Positions 1-5,947 of a DNA stretch of 7,424 nucleotides are shown in pieces. The notes under the pieces were generated by a model, which ran no database searches, was not told the origin of the DNA, and saw only the letters and a program-made list of their open reading frames with translations. Source of the DNA: UBA11524 sp051886675 (GTDB lineage Bacteria; Bacillota; Clostridia; Christensenellales; Aristaeellaceae); contig JBJEYH010000057.1 of NCBI GenBank assembly GCA_051886675.1, positions 1-7,424 of the forward strand, given 5' to 3'. The stretch's first letter is position 1; each line of letters opens with the position of its first letter. Both the position numbers and the translations under genes were made by a program.

Positions 1-236
1 CCGTGCGCGACTACCTCAAGGGCATCCGCACCGAGGGCGGCGTGGAAGCGCCCACGGGTCTGCCCACCTCCGACGTGCTGTACTTCGAGCTGGAGGGCGG
101 CAACTGGGTGTGCGTGCGTCCTTCCGGCACCGAGCCGAAGATCAAGCTCTACGTCAACACCAACGCCCAGAGCAGGGAGGCCGCCGAGCAGCTGAACGTC
201 ACGCTGCGCGAGGCCAGCGAGAAGCTGCTGGGCTAA
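1..236 (+). CDS. Alpha-D-phosphohexomutase (phosphoglucomutase/phosphomannomutase), C-terminal end only
   Basis: This is the last ~78 codons of a gene that begins upstream of the window. The frame is open from base 3 and the GTG there is an internal codon, not a start. The visible part is domain 4 of the phosphohexomutase family, which interconverts hexose 1- and 6-phosphates in the cytoplasm. The diagnostic element is the phosphate-binding loop RPSGTEPKIK, encoded at about 117-146, where Arg, Ser, Gly and Thr hold the substrate phosphate. It is preceded by a beta strand (VLYFELEGG) and followed by a terminal helix ending in EKLLG. The catalytic serine and metal loop lie outside the window, so glucose and mannose specificity cannot be told apart. 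The form RPSGTEPKIKLY is typical of the PgcA-like Firmicute enzymes. The stop is TAA at 234-236. The family call is firm; the exact enzyme is not. Confidence 0.93.
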   Translation, partial: VRDYLKGIRTEGGVEAPTGLPTSDVLYFELEGGNWVCVRPSGTEPKIKLYVNTNAQSREAAEQLNVTLREASEKLLG

Positions 237-248
237 GCCCATGACCTG

Positions 249-279
249 CCCTGCGGACATGGCGGTCCGCCCCGCAGGG
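249..279 (+). other. GC-rich hairpin after the mutase gene
   Basis: CCCTGCGG (249-256) can pair with CCGCAGGG (272-279). Alternatively GCGGAC (253-258) pairs with GTCCGC (265-270) inside the same span. No T run follows, so it is not a classical intrinsic terminator by itself. It sits 12 bases after the mutase stop and 12 bases before a second, better terminator hairpin. It may stabilise the mRNA 3' end or assist termination. Confidence 0.5.
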
Positions 280-290
280 GGGACGGACAC

Positions 291-331
291 CGGGAATCGG
301 CGACGTGCTCGGCGATTCCCGTGTTTATGTT
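291..331 (+). terminator. Probable intrinsic terminator of the mutase gene
   Basis: A perfect 9-bp stem, CGGGAATCG (291-299) with CGATTCCCG (313-321), encloses a 13-base loop. Two further C-G/G-C pairs are possible inside the loop after one mismatch. It is followed by TGTTTATGTT, a loose T-rich tract rather than a pure T run. The position, between the mutase stop and the next start at 370, fits a transcription end. Confidence 0.65.
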
Positions 332-369
332 ATCGGGAAAAATCATTGCGACAAAAGGGGAAAAATCGG

Positions 370-1770
370 ATGCGCAAACTGTGTGTGATGTTGTTGCTGC
401 TGCTCATGTGCTGCCTGCCCGCGCTGGCGGAGGAGGTGGATCCGCTCAAGGCGGACGGCGAGGCCAAGGTGCTGGCGGGCATTGCCGAGCTGGCCGAGGC
501 CGAGACCGGCTGGAAGAAGGCCATGATGGAGCATACCACGGTGGTATCCTCCAAGCGGGGCAAGGAATATCTGACGGTGACGGTGGCCATTCCCACCCTG
601 AAGTGCGGCGTGAGCACCAATGAGCAGGCGGGGGACGACGTCCGGGATTACCTGAGCCGGGCGCTGGCGGGGGCCGTCGACTGGACGAATACCGTGGAGT
701 ACAGCATCAGCATCACCATCAAGGGCAAGGGCGATGCGGCGGAGCTGAGCTTCGACACCACCAGGACGCTGGGCGGCTACAGGAAGAAGGTGTCCAGCAT
801 GGTGACGACGGCGGCCCAGAGCTACGCCGTGACGCAGGTGCGCAGCGCCCTGTACAGCTATCTGATGCCCCGGGCGGCGACCATGCCCAAGACCAGGCCG
901 GAGGTCATGCCTGAGCTGGATCCGCTGGCGGATTACAGCAGCGCCGTCGCCGGGGCGCTCGGGCTGACGGAGGAGCAGGCCAGCGGCCGGCTGCCGGCCA
1001 TGCTGCTTCTGCTGCAGCTGACCAAGGTGGATGCCACGGCGGGTCTGGACGCGGCGGAGCTCACCGTGAAGGTGAAGGACTGGCAGACCATGCTGGCCGA
1101 CGCGTACGCCGCGGCGCAGGAGGTCATGCCGGACATGATGGGCGTGCCGGACATGAGCCGCGAGGAGATCGAGGCGATTCTGGTGCAGCAGCTGCCCGCG
1201 GCCTGCAAGGAAGCCTATTACAGCACAAAAACCCCCAAGACCATGACCATGACCGTGGATCTGACATCGGCGGTGGATGAGGGCGTGGGGACGGCGGAGA
1301 GCCTGATGGCGCTGTTCCTGGAATACGGGGCGGAAGTGGACGCGTATGTGGACGCGCTGATGGAATACGGCTCCACACTGAGCTACTATCCCGAGGTGGC
1401 CATCATTGACACGGCGATTCTGGCTGGTGAGAGCGCGGAGAGCGGGACGCGGGTGTTTTTCGCGGCCGAGGGGGAGAACCACGGCTACGTGTGCATCCTG
1501 CGGGATGGCGAAGCGGTGATCAAGGGCTTTGCCCGCAGCGGCGCGCGGCTGATGGTGGTGCTGGAGCCCGGGGAGTACGAGGTATGGTGCTCCTACGGCC
1601 CCGACTGGTACGGGGAGAGCTACGCCTTTGGCAAGGAGAGCTACTGCGGCGTGTTCACCCTGGAGGTGCCGGAGAGCGGCAACATGCGCATCACCCTGGC
1701 GGATGGCGAGGGCGGTCTGCCGGTGGAACAGGTCACCTATGAAGAATTTGCTGCGGTCATGCAGCAATAA
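370..1770 (+). CDS. Secreted protein of unknown function with C-terminal WYG-motif beta domain
   Basis: This is a 466-residue protein I cannot assign to a named family. Residues 1-20 form a clear signal peptide: MRK, then a Leu/Met-rich core, then LPALA before EE, a type I cleavage site around A20. No lipobox is seen, so the mature protein should be exported and not lipid-anchored. No later membrane segment is evident. Two regions look alike in strand-helix-strand pattern: LTVTV (68-72) then SISITI (112-117), and LTVKV (231-235) then MTMTVDL (292-298), each with helical sequence between. The C-terminal ~90 residues (about 358-445) read as a beta-sandwich, with GEYEVW, DWYGESYAFG and a closing VFTLEV strand. 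I chose ATG 370 because it opens the signal peptide and has a purine-rich site (AAAAGGGG, 353-360) nine bases upstream; an in-frame ATG at 241 would add 43 residues and spoil the signal. It is likely co-transcribed with the M42 peptidase 16 bases downstream. No catalytic motif is visible; a binding or envelope role is only a guess. Confidence 0.8.
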   Translation: MRKLCVMLLLLLMCCLPALAEEVDPLKADGEAKVLAGIAELAEAETGWKKAMMEHTTVVSSKRGKEYLTVTVAIPTLKCGVSTNEQAGDDVRDYLSRALAGAVDWTNTVEYSISITIKGKGDAAELSFDTTRTLGGYRKKVSSMVTTAAQSYAVTQVRSALYSYLMPRAATMPKTRPEVMPELDPLADYSSAVAGALGLTEEQASGRLPAMLLLLQLTKVDATAGLDAAELTVKVKDWQTMLADAYAAAQEVMPDMMGVPDMSREEIEAILVQQLPAACKEAYYSTKTPKTMTMTVDLTSAVDEGVGTAESLMALFLEYGAEVDAYVDALMEYGSTLSYYPEVAIIDTAILAGESAESGTRVFFAAEGENHGYVCILRDGEAVIKGFARSGARLMVVLEPGEYEVWCSYGPDWYGESYAFGKESYCGVFTLEVPESGNMRITLADGEGGLPVEQVTYEEFAAVMQQ

Positions 1771-1774
1771 GCGC

Positions 1775-1780
1775 AAGGAG
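1775..1780 (+). promoter_or_regulatory. Ribosome binding site of the M42 peptidase
   Basis: AAGGAG lies just after the stop of the secreted-protein gene (TAA, 1768-1770) and precedes twin ATG codons at 1787 and 1790 with 6 and 9 bases spacing. It rules out the much longer in-frame extension upstream, which would overlap the end of the previous gene. Confidence 0.8.
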
Positions 1781-1786
1781 CGACGC

Positions 1787-2818
1787 ATGATGGATCAGAA
1801 AGCCTACCTGCTGGAGCAGCTGAACAATCTGATGGCCATTCCCAGCCCCACCGGCATGACCCGCGGGGCCACCGACTACGTTCTGGCGGAGCTGACCCGT
1901 CTGGGCTTCCGGCCGGAGCGCAGCCGCAAGGGCACCGTGGTATGCGACCTGGGCGGCAATGGCCACGGGGTGCTGATTTCCGCGCATGTGGATACCCTGG
2001 GCGCGGTGGTGCGGGCGGTGAAGCCCAACGGGCATCTGCGCTACACCGCCATCGGGGGCTTTGACGACAACGCCATCGAGAACGAGAACATCCTCGTCCA
2101 CACCCGGGAGGGGAAGGCGTATCCCGGCACGGTGTATTCCACCCGCGCAAGCCGCCACGTCTGGGGCGATCAGTCCGCCACCCCCCGCAGCGACGAGTAC
2201 CTGGAGATCATCCTGGACGAGGACGTGGCCACGGACAAGGATGTCGCCGCGCTGGGGATCCACGCGGGGGACTTCGTCAGCTTCGATCCGCGTACGGTCA
2301 TCAACCCCGAGGGCTACGTCAAGAGCCGCTTCCTGGACGACAAGGCTTCCGCGGCCATGCTGCTGACCCTTGCCCGGGAGGTGGCAGAGGGCCGCGCGGT
2401 CCTGGAGCGGAAGGTGTACATCGCCTTCACCGTGTACGAGGAGATCGGCCATGGCGGGTCGGGGCTGTGGAACCTTCCGGTGGAGGACATGCTGGCGGTG
2501 GACATGGGCTGCATCGGATCGGACCTGACCTGCCGGGAGACGCAGGTGTCCATCTGCGCCAAGGACGCCGCCGGCCCCTACGACTGGGACTTCACCAACG
2601 AGCTGATTGCCCGCAGCCGGCGTCTGGGCCTTGACTACACGGTGGACGTGTATCCCCGCTACTCCTCCGACACCGCCCCGGCGCTCAAGGCCGGCCTGGA
2701 AGCCCGCTTCGCGCTGTGCGGCCCGGGGGTGTTCGCCTCCCACAGCTATGAGCGCACCCACGTCAGGGGCCTGATGAACACCATGGCCCTGGTCATGGAC
2801 GTGGCCTGCAAAGCGTGA
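1787..2818 (+). CDS. M42-family metallopeptidase (aminopeptidase), close to the osmoprotectant-associated subfamily
   Basis: This is a 343-residue cytoplasmic di-metal aminopeptidase of the M42 (TET-type) family, which trims short peptides from the N-terminus. The metal and catalytic positions are all visible: H67 and D69 in SAHVDTLG, bridging D184 in FLDDKAS, catalytic E218 and ligand E219 in YEEIGHGGS, D239 in VDMG, and H319 in SHSYERTH. The length is normal for the family. The N-terminal IPSPTG, the central GDFVSFDPRT stretch and the SRFLDDKA segment resemble the M42 subfamily found in NAGGN osmoprotectant clusters. No osmolyte synthesis gene is present here, so that link is by sequence resemblance only. 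AAGGAG (1775-1780) lies six bases before ATG 1787 and nine before the next ATG, 1790, so either could be used. The gene follows the secreted protein by 16 bases and is followed by a terminator-like hairpin, suggesting a two-gene unit. Substrate preference cannot be read from sequence. Confidence 0.93.
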   Translation: MMDQKAYLLEQLNNLMAIPSPTGMTRGATDYVLAELTRLGFRPERSRKGTVVCDLGGNGHGVLISAHVDTLGAVVRAVKPNGHLRYTAIGGFDDNAIENENILVHTREGKAYPGTVYSTRASRHVWGDQSATPRSDEYLEIILDEDVATDKDVAALGIHAGDFVSFDPRTVINPEGYVKSRFLDDKASAAMLLTLAREVAEGRAVLERKVYIAFTVYEEIGHGGSGLWNLPVEDMLAVDMGCIGSDLTCRETQVSICAKDAAGPYDWDFTNELIARSRRLGLDYTVDVYPRYSSDTAPALKAGLEARFALCGPGVFASHSYERTHVRGLMNTMALVMDVACKA

Positions 2819-2836
2819 ACAAAGTGTAAATTGATG

Positions 2837-2874
2837 CGCCGGAGCGTGCTGCATACTGCGCGCCCCGGCGTTTT
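2837..2874 (+). terminator. Probable intrinsic terminator after the M42 peptidase
   Basis: CGCCGG (2837-2842) pairs with CCGGCG (2865-2870). GCG (2844-2846) can extend the stem with CGC (2859-2861) across small bulges. Four T follow (2871-2874). The hairpin begins 18 bases after the peptidase stop and lies before the next promoter. The stem is imperfect and the T run short, so efficiency is uncertain. Confidence 0.6.
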
Positions 2875-2908
2875 GGCTGCCGGAGAGGGCGGATGGGATC
2901 ACTTCGTA

Positions 2909-2937
2909 TTTGCATTTTCCGGGGGATATGCTATAAT
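2909..2937 (+). promoter_or_regulatory. Extended -10 vegetative promoter
   Basis: A perfect TATAAT (2932-2937) is preceded by TG plus one base (TGC, 2929-2931), the extended -10 motif of the housekeeping sigma factor. A weak -35 candidate, TTTGCA (2909-2914), sits 17 bases upstream. The box lies in a short AT-rich stretch of an otherwise GC-rich region. The expected start is near 2944, giving a leader of about 45 bases before the membrane-protein ATG at 2991. It probably drives the whole downstream gene series. Confidence 0.82.
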
Positions 2938-2977
2938 AAATGCCATATCCCGCGCATTGTGCGGTTCCTGATGATCG

Positions 2978-2983
2978 AGGAGG
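2978..2983 (+). promoter_or_regulatory. Strong Shine-Dalgarno deciding the membrane-protein start
   Basis: A perfect AGGAGG lies seven bases before ATG 2991. It decides against the in-frame ATG at 2940, which overlaps the promoter's predicted transcription start. Confidence 0.9.
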
Positions 2984-2990
2984 AACGGTA

Positions 2991-3962
2991 ATGTTTAGCA
3001 AATGGATGAACAACTTTTACTACGGCAAGAGCGGCAAGGGTGACTATACCCCCGAAAATCTGCCCACGAACCGCTGGCAGCTGTTCTGGGAGATGCTGCG
3101 GGTGCGCCTGTCCGCGCTGGTGCGGCTGAACCTGATGTACATGATCGCGTGGCTGCCCACGATGATCGTGCTGATGATCGGCGCGCTGAGCTTCCTGACC
3201 AGCCTGAACAACATGGTGGACAGCGGCGAGGCCATCGCCGTGGGCGAGCTGCTCAGCGGCGTGGTGGCGCCCACGCTCCTGCTGCTGGTGCCGGCCATCA
3301 CCATCACCGGCCCGTTCACCTCCGGCGTGTGCTACGTGACCCGCAACTGGGCCCGTGACGAGCATGCCTTCATCTGGTCGGACTTCAAGGACGCGGTAAA
3401 GGAAAACTGGAAGCAGAGCCTGGTGATTTCCTTCATCACCTCGCTGATCCCCCTGATGCTCTACGTCTGCTGGAACTTCTACGGCGCCATGGCCAACAGC
3501 AACGCCTTCATGGTGATCCCCCAGGTGCTGACGATGATGATCGGCCTGATGTGGTGCCTGGGCGTGACCTATTTCCATCCGCTGATTGTCAGCTACAAGC
3601 TGCGCCTGCGGGACGTGCTGCGCAACGGCCTGCTGCTGGCCGTGGCCCGGCTGCCCATGAGCATCGGGCTGCGTCTGCTGCACGCCCTGCCCATGATCAT
3701 CGGCGTGGTGCTGATGCTCTTTGTCAGCCCGATGTACTGCATTCTGGGCCTGTTCGCCTATTATCTGCTGATCGGCTTCAGCCTGAGCCGGTTTGTGACG
3801 GCCAGCTACACCAACGCGGTGTTCGACAAGTACATCAACACCAAGATTGAGGGCGCGGTGGTGAACCGCGGCCTGTACGTCCCCGACGACGATGACGACG
3901 ACGAGGATGAGGACGGCCAGGCGCGCCCCGACGCGCAGGACAGCGCGGATCCCCAGGCGTAA
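2991..3962 (+). CDS. Multi-pass membrane protein, YesL/DUF624-like, with acidic C-terminal tail
   Basis: This is a 323-residue integral membrane protein of unknown biochemical role. Residues 1-40 are cytoplasmic-looking and basic. Hydrophobic segments follow at about 44-70, 85-115, 143-165, 173-200 and 213-268; the last is long enough for two helices, so about six spans. The stretch GPFTSGVCYVTRNWARDEHAF (107-127) followed by WSDF and a KENWKQSL segment resembles the YesL/DUF624 family, which often sits beside carbohydrate transporters in Firmicutes. No transporter genes are in this window. The tail carries ten consecutive acidic residues (D299-D308) and then a Pro/Ala/Asp-rich end, predicted to be disordered. 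The start is fixed by AGGAGG seven bases upstream, and the gene is the first behind the extended -10 promoter. The family match is from remembered pattern, so the DUF624 call is moderate, while the membrane nature is firm. Confidence 0.82.
   Translation: MFSKWMNNFYYGKSGKGDYTPENLPTNRWQLFWEMLRVRLSALVRLNLMYMIAWLPTMIVLMIGALSFLTSLNNMVDSGEAIAVGELLSGVVAPTLLLLVPAITITGPFTSGVCYVTRNWARDEHAFIWSDFKDAVKENWKQSLVISFITSLIPLMLYVCWNFYGAMANSNAFMVIPQVLTMMIGLMWCLGVTYFHPLIVSYKLRLRDVLRNGLLLAVARLPMSIGLRLLHALPMIIGVVLMLFVSPMYCILGLFAYYLLIGFSLSRFVTASYTNAVFDKYINTKIEGAVVNRGLYVPDDDDDDEDEDGQARPDAQDSADPQA
3885..3914 (+). repeat. Asp/Glu codon run inside the membrane-protein gene
   Basis: Ten consecutive Asp or Glu codons (mixed GAC, GAT, GAG) encode residues 299-308. 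The codon mixture argues for selection on the acidic protein tract rather than a pure nucleotide slippage repeat, although GAC triplets dominate and length changes between strains are possible. Confidence 0.8.
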
Positions 3963-4020
3963 TACATGCTTTGCCGCCGCCGTGCGCAAGCTAATCCCGA
4001 TTGCGGGGGGAGGCGCGCGC

Positions 4021-4188
4021 ATGGCGGACTGGCGGCTGGAGGACAACAAAAAACGCAAGTATGAGGCTGCCCGGCGCTTTGGTCTGACGGACAAGCTGGC
4101 CCAGGTGGGATGGGCCGGGCTGTCGGCCAAGGAGGCCGGGCGCATCGGCGGAAGCCTGCACGGCAGGCGGAAGCATGCTGCGCATTGA
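4021..4188 (+). CDS. Small acid-soluble spore protein, alpha/beta (SspF-like)
   Basis: This is a 55-residue basic protein resembling the SspF-type branch of alpha/beta small acid-soluble spore proteins. These coat and protect DNA in the forespore and are degraded at germination. Two family elements are visible in order: KYEAARRFGL (13-22), matching the KYE-A-x-x-x-G helix around the germination-protease site, and GWAGLSAKEAGRIGG (30-44), matching the second conserved helix region with its Gly-Gly. It is shorter than the usual 60-90 residues and ends in a basic HGRRKHAAH tail. GGGGGAGG (4006-4013) lies seven bases before the ATG. The gene sits 58 bases after the membrane-protein stop and 12 bases before the methyltransferase start. 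An own forespore promoter would be expected, but I see no convincing sigma-G site in the short gap. The usual Glu-Ile/Phe-Ala cleavage site reads Glu-Ala-Ala here, so cleavage by the standard protease is uncertain. Confidence 0.8.
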   Translation: MADWRLEDNKKRKYEAARRFGLTDKLAQVGWAGLSAKEAGRIGGSLHGRRKHAAH

Positions 4189-4200
4189 CAGGGAGTACGA

Positions 4201-4968
4201 ATGTATACAGGGTTTGCAGAGGTCTATGATCAGCTGATGGGCGATGTGAACTACGACGCCTGGGCTGGCTTTTATGTGCGGATGATGGAAGCCTTCGGCA
4301 TCCGGGAGGGGAAGATCTGCGAGTGCGCCTGCGGCACGGGAAGCCTGACGCTGCCGCTGTACCGGCGGGGGTTTCACGTCACGGGCGTGGATCTGAGCCA
4401 GGACATGCTCTGGATCGCCGCGCAGAAGGCCCGCAGCGAGGGGATCGCCATTCCCTTTGTGCGCCAGGACATGCGCAAGCTGCGCCTTCACCGGCCCATG
4501 GACGCGGTGCTGGCCACCTGCGACGGGGTGAACTATCTCCTGGAGGATCAGGACGCGCTGGATTTCTTCCGCGCGGCGTGGAATGCCCTGCGTCCCGGCG
4601 GAGGGCTGTTCTTCGACGTGTCCACGCCCTACAAGCTGCAGCACGCGCTGGGCAACCAGATCATCTGCGAGGATCTGGAGAACATCACCTACATGTGGCA
4701 GAACCGCTTCTCCGAGAAGACCGGCGTGGTGGACATGCACCTGTGCATCTTTGTCCGGCAGGAGGACGGCACCTACCGCCGCATTGACGAGGAGCAGAAG
4801 CAGCGGGCCCACAGCATGCAGAGCCTGACGGCGCTGCTGCAGCAGGCGGGCTTCGACCGGGTGATGGTGTTCGGCAACGGCCGGATGGAGCCCCCCCGGG
4901 AGACGGAGCACCGCTGGCACATCGCGGCCATCAAGCGGCTGGATCCGTCGGAGCTGCCCAGGCTGTAA
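4201..4968 (+). CDS. Class I SAM-dependent methyltransferase, YqeM-like
   Basis: This is a 255-residue soluble Rossmann-fold methyltransferase with unknown substrate. The N-terminus, FAEVYDQLMGDVNYDAW (5-21), is the characteristic opening of YqeM-type Firmicute enzymes. Motif I, the SAM-binding loop, is ECACGTGS (41-48). The acidic residue at the end of strand 2 is in GVDLS (62-66). RQDMRKL (88-94) gives the adenine-contacting Asp, DAVLATCDGVNYL (101-113) is motif IV, and LRPGGGLFFDV (130-140) is motif V/VI. The C-terminal ~100 residues form the variable substrate part, with an aromatic, acidic strand region. AGGGAG (4190-4195) precedes the ATG by five bases. It is 12 bases behind the spore-protein gene and 27 bases ahead of the hslO start, so it is almost surely co-transcribed with hslO. 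Fold and cofactor are firm; whether it acts on RNA, protein or a small molecule cannot be told. Confidence 0.92.
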   Translation: MYTGFAEVYDQLMGDVNYDAWAGFYVRMMEAFGIREGKICECACGTGSLTLPLYRRGFHVTGVDLSQDMLWIAAQKARSEGIAIPFVRQDMRKLRLHRPMDAVLATCDGVNYLLEDQDALDFFRAAWNALRPGGGLFFDVSTPYKLQHALGNQIICEDLENITYMWQNRFSEKTGVVDMHLCIFVRQEDGTYRRIDEEQKQRAHSMQSLTALLQQAGFDRVMVFGNGRMEPPRETEHRWHIAAIKRLDPSELPRL

Positions 4969-4979
4969 CCTGGAATGAG

Positions 4980-4986
4980 AGAGGAA
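4980..4986 (+). promoter_or_regulatory. Ribosome binding site deciding the Hsp33 start
   Basis: AGAGGAA sits nine bases before ATG 4996 and directly abuts ATG 4987. The first in-frame ATG, 4975, lies upstream of it with only a weak CTGGA in front. The site therefore favours ATG 4996. Confidence 0.65.
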
Positions 4987-4995
4987 ATGACGCAT

Positions 4996-5889
4996 ATGAT
5001 CGAGAGACGCAGCGGCGACGAGATGCTTCGCCTGAGCCTGATGGGCGGGCAGGCCCGGGTCATGATGTGCGAGACCACGGCCATGTGCCAGCGGGCGGCG
5101 GACGTGCACGGCGCGACCCCGGTGTGCACGGCGGCCATGGGCCGGCTGATGACCGCCACGGCCTTCCTGGGCGTGATGATGAAGGGCGACAACGAGTCCG
5201 TCACGGTGACGGTGAAGGGCGGAGGCCCCATGGGCACGCTGGTGGCGGTGGCCAACCATGGCGACCTGAAGGTCTGCGCGGACAATCCGCAGGTGGATCT
5301 GCCCCTGCGGGAGGACGGCAAGCTGGACGTGGGCGGCGCGGTGGGCCGCAATGGCCGGATGAGCGTGGTGAAGGATCTGGGCCTGAGGGAGCCGTACATC
5401 GGCCAGTGCGAGCTGGTCAGCGGCGAGATGGGCATGGACTTTGCCAACTACTTCACCGTCAGCGAGCAGCAGCCGTCGCTGGTGTCGGTGGGGGTGCTGG
5501 TGAACGGGAACGTGGTGCTCAAGGCGGGGGGACTGCTGATCCAGCCTCTGCCGGGGTGTGAGGAGGCGGTGCTGGAGCAGCTGGAGCTGCGCAGCCCCAT
5601 GTTTGCCTCCATCAGCCGCGAGATGACCTACGCCCCCAAGGAGCAGCTGATCGAGGACTGGTTCCGGGGGCTGGAGCCGGAGCTGCTGGAGCGCACGCCG
5701 CTTAGCTACCGGTGCGGCTGCTCCCGGGAGCGGATGGAGAAGGCGCTGATCTCCCTGGGCCGCAAGGAGCTGCAGACCCTGATTGACGAGGACCAGGGGG
5801 CGGAGCTGGGGTGTCATTTCTGCCACAGCCGCTACGCCTTCACCACCGATGCGCTGAAGGATCTGCTTCAGCGCGCCTCCCGGGCGTAA
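4996..5889 (+). CDS. hslO: Hsp33, redox-regulated molecular chaperone
   Basis: This is a 297-residue cytoplasmic holdase that is inactive when reduced with zinc bound. Under oxidative unfolding its cysteines form disulfides and it then binds unfolding proteins. The N-terminal domain carries the family pattern VTVKGGGPMGTLVAVAN with the downstream ADNP, then a GGAVGRNG turn. The middle includes VSVGVLVN and GGLLIQPLPG, which are typical strands. The C-terminal redox switch has all four zinc cysteines, C240 and C242 (CGC) and C273 and C276 (CHFC), with the same 30-residue gap as in the E. coli protein. Nothing is missing, so a working switch is expected. ATG 4996 is chosen from the AGAGGAA nine bases upstream; starts at 4975 or 4987 would add seven or three residues. 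It lies 27 bases after the methyltransferase and 58 bases before the TPR gene. Confidence 0.97.
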   Translation: MIERRSGDEMLRLSLMGGQARVMMCETTAMCQRAADVHGATPVCTAAMGRLMTATAFLGVMMKGDNESVTVTVKGGGPMGTLVAVANHGDLKVCADNPQVDLPLREDGKLDVGGAVGRNGRMSVVKDLGLREPYIGQCELVSGEMGMDFANYFTVSEQQPSLVSVGVLVNGNVVLKAGGLLIQPLPGCEEAVLEQLELRSPMFASISREMTYAPKEQLIEDWFRGLEPELLERTPLSYRCGCSRERMEKALISLGRKELQTLIDEDQGAELGCHFCHSRYAFTTDALKDLLQRASRA

Positions 5890-5947
5890 GGGACGGCGTT
5901 GATTTTCGGGCGGAGCCGCGGGCTTCGGCCGACATTGCGAGCGTGAT

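Noticed and set aside
241..369. An N-terminal extension of the secreted protein from ATG 241
   Set aside because: It would translate through both hairpins of the upstream gene, produce an Arg-rich leader ahead of a good signal peptide, and has no ribosome site.
343..1788. A 481-codon open frame on the - strand opposite the secreted-protein gene
   Set aside because: Low-complexity His/Arg/Gln-rich translation, with no signal or domain. The + strand frame has a clear signal peptide and ribosome site.
1757..3013. A long - strand frame covering the M42 gene and the intergenic promoter
   Set aside because: It runs antisense through all M42 catalytic motifs and through a terminator and a strong promoter, with no motif of its own.
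3964..3993. Possible forespore sigma-G promoter before the spore-protein gene (CAAGCTA at 3987-3993 resembles the -10 CATACTA)
   Set aside because: Only five of seven bases match, no TGAATA/TGCATA-like -35 lies at the right distance, and the leader before the Shine-Dalgarno would be only a few bases long.
5912..5926. Small hairpin GGAGCC/GGCTTC between hslO and the TPR gene, considered as a terminator
   Set aside because: The stem is only six pairs with one G-T wobble and a three-base loop, and no T run follows, so it would not terminate transcription well.
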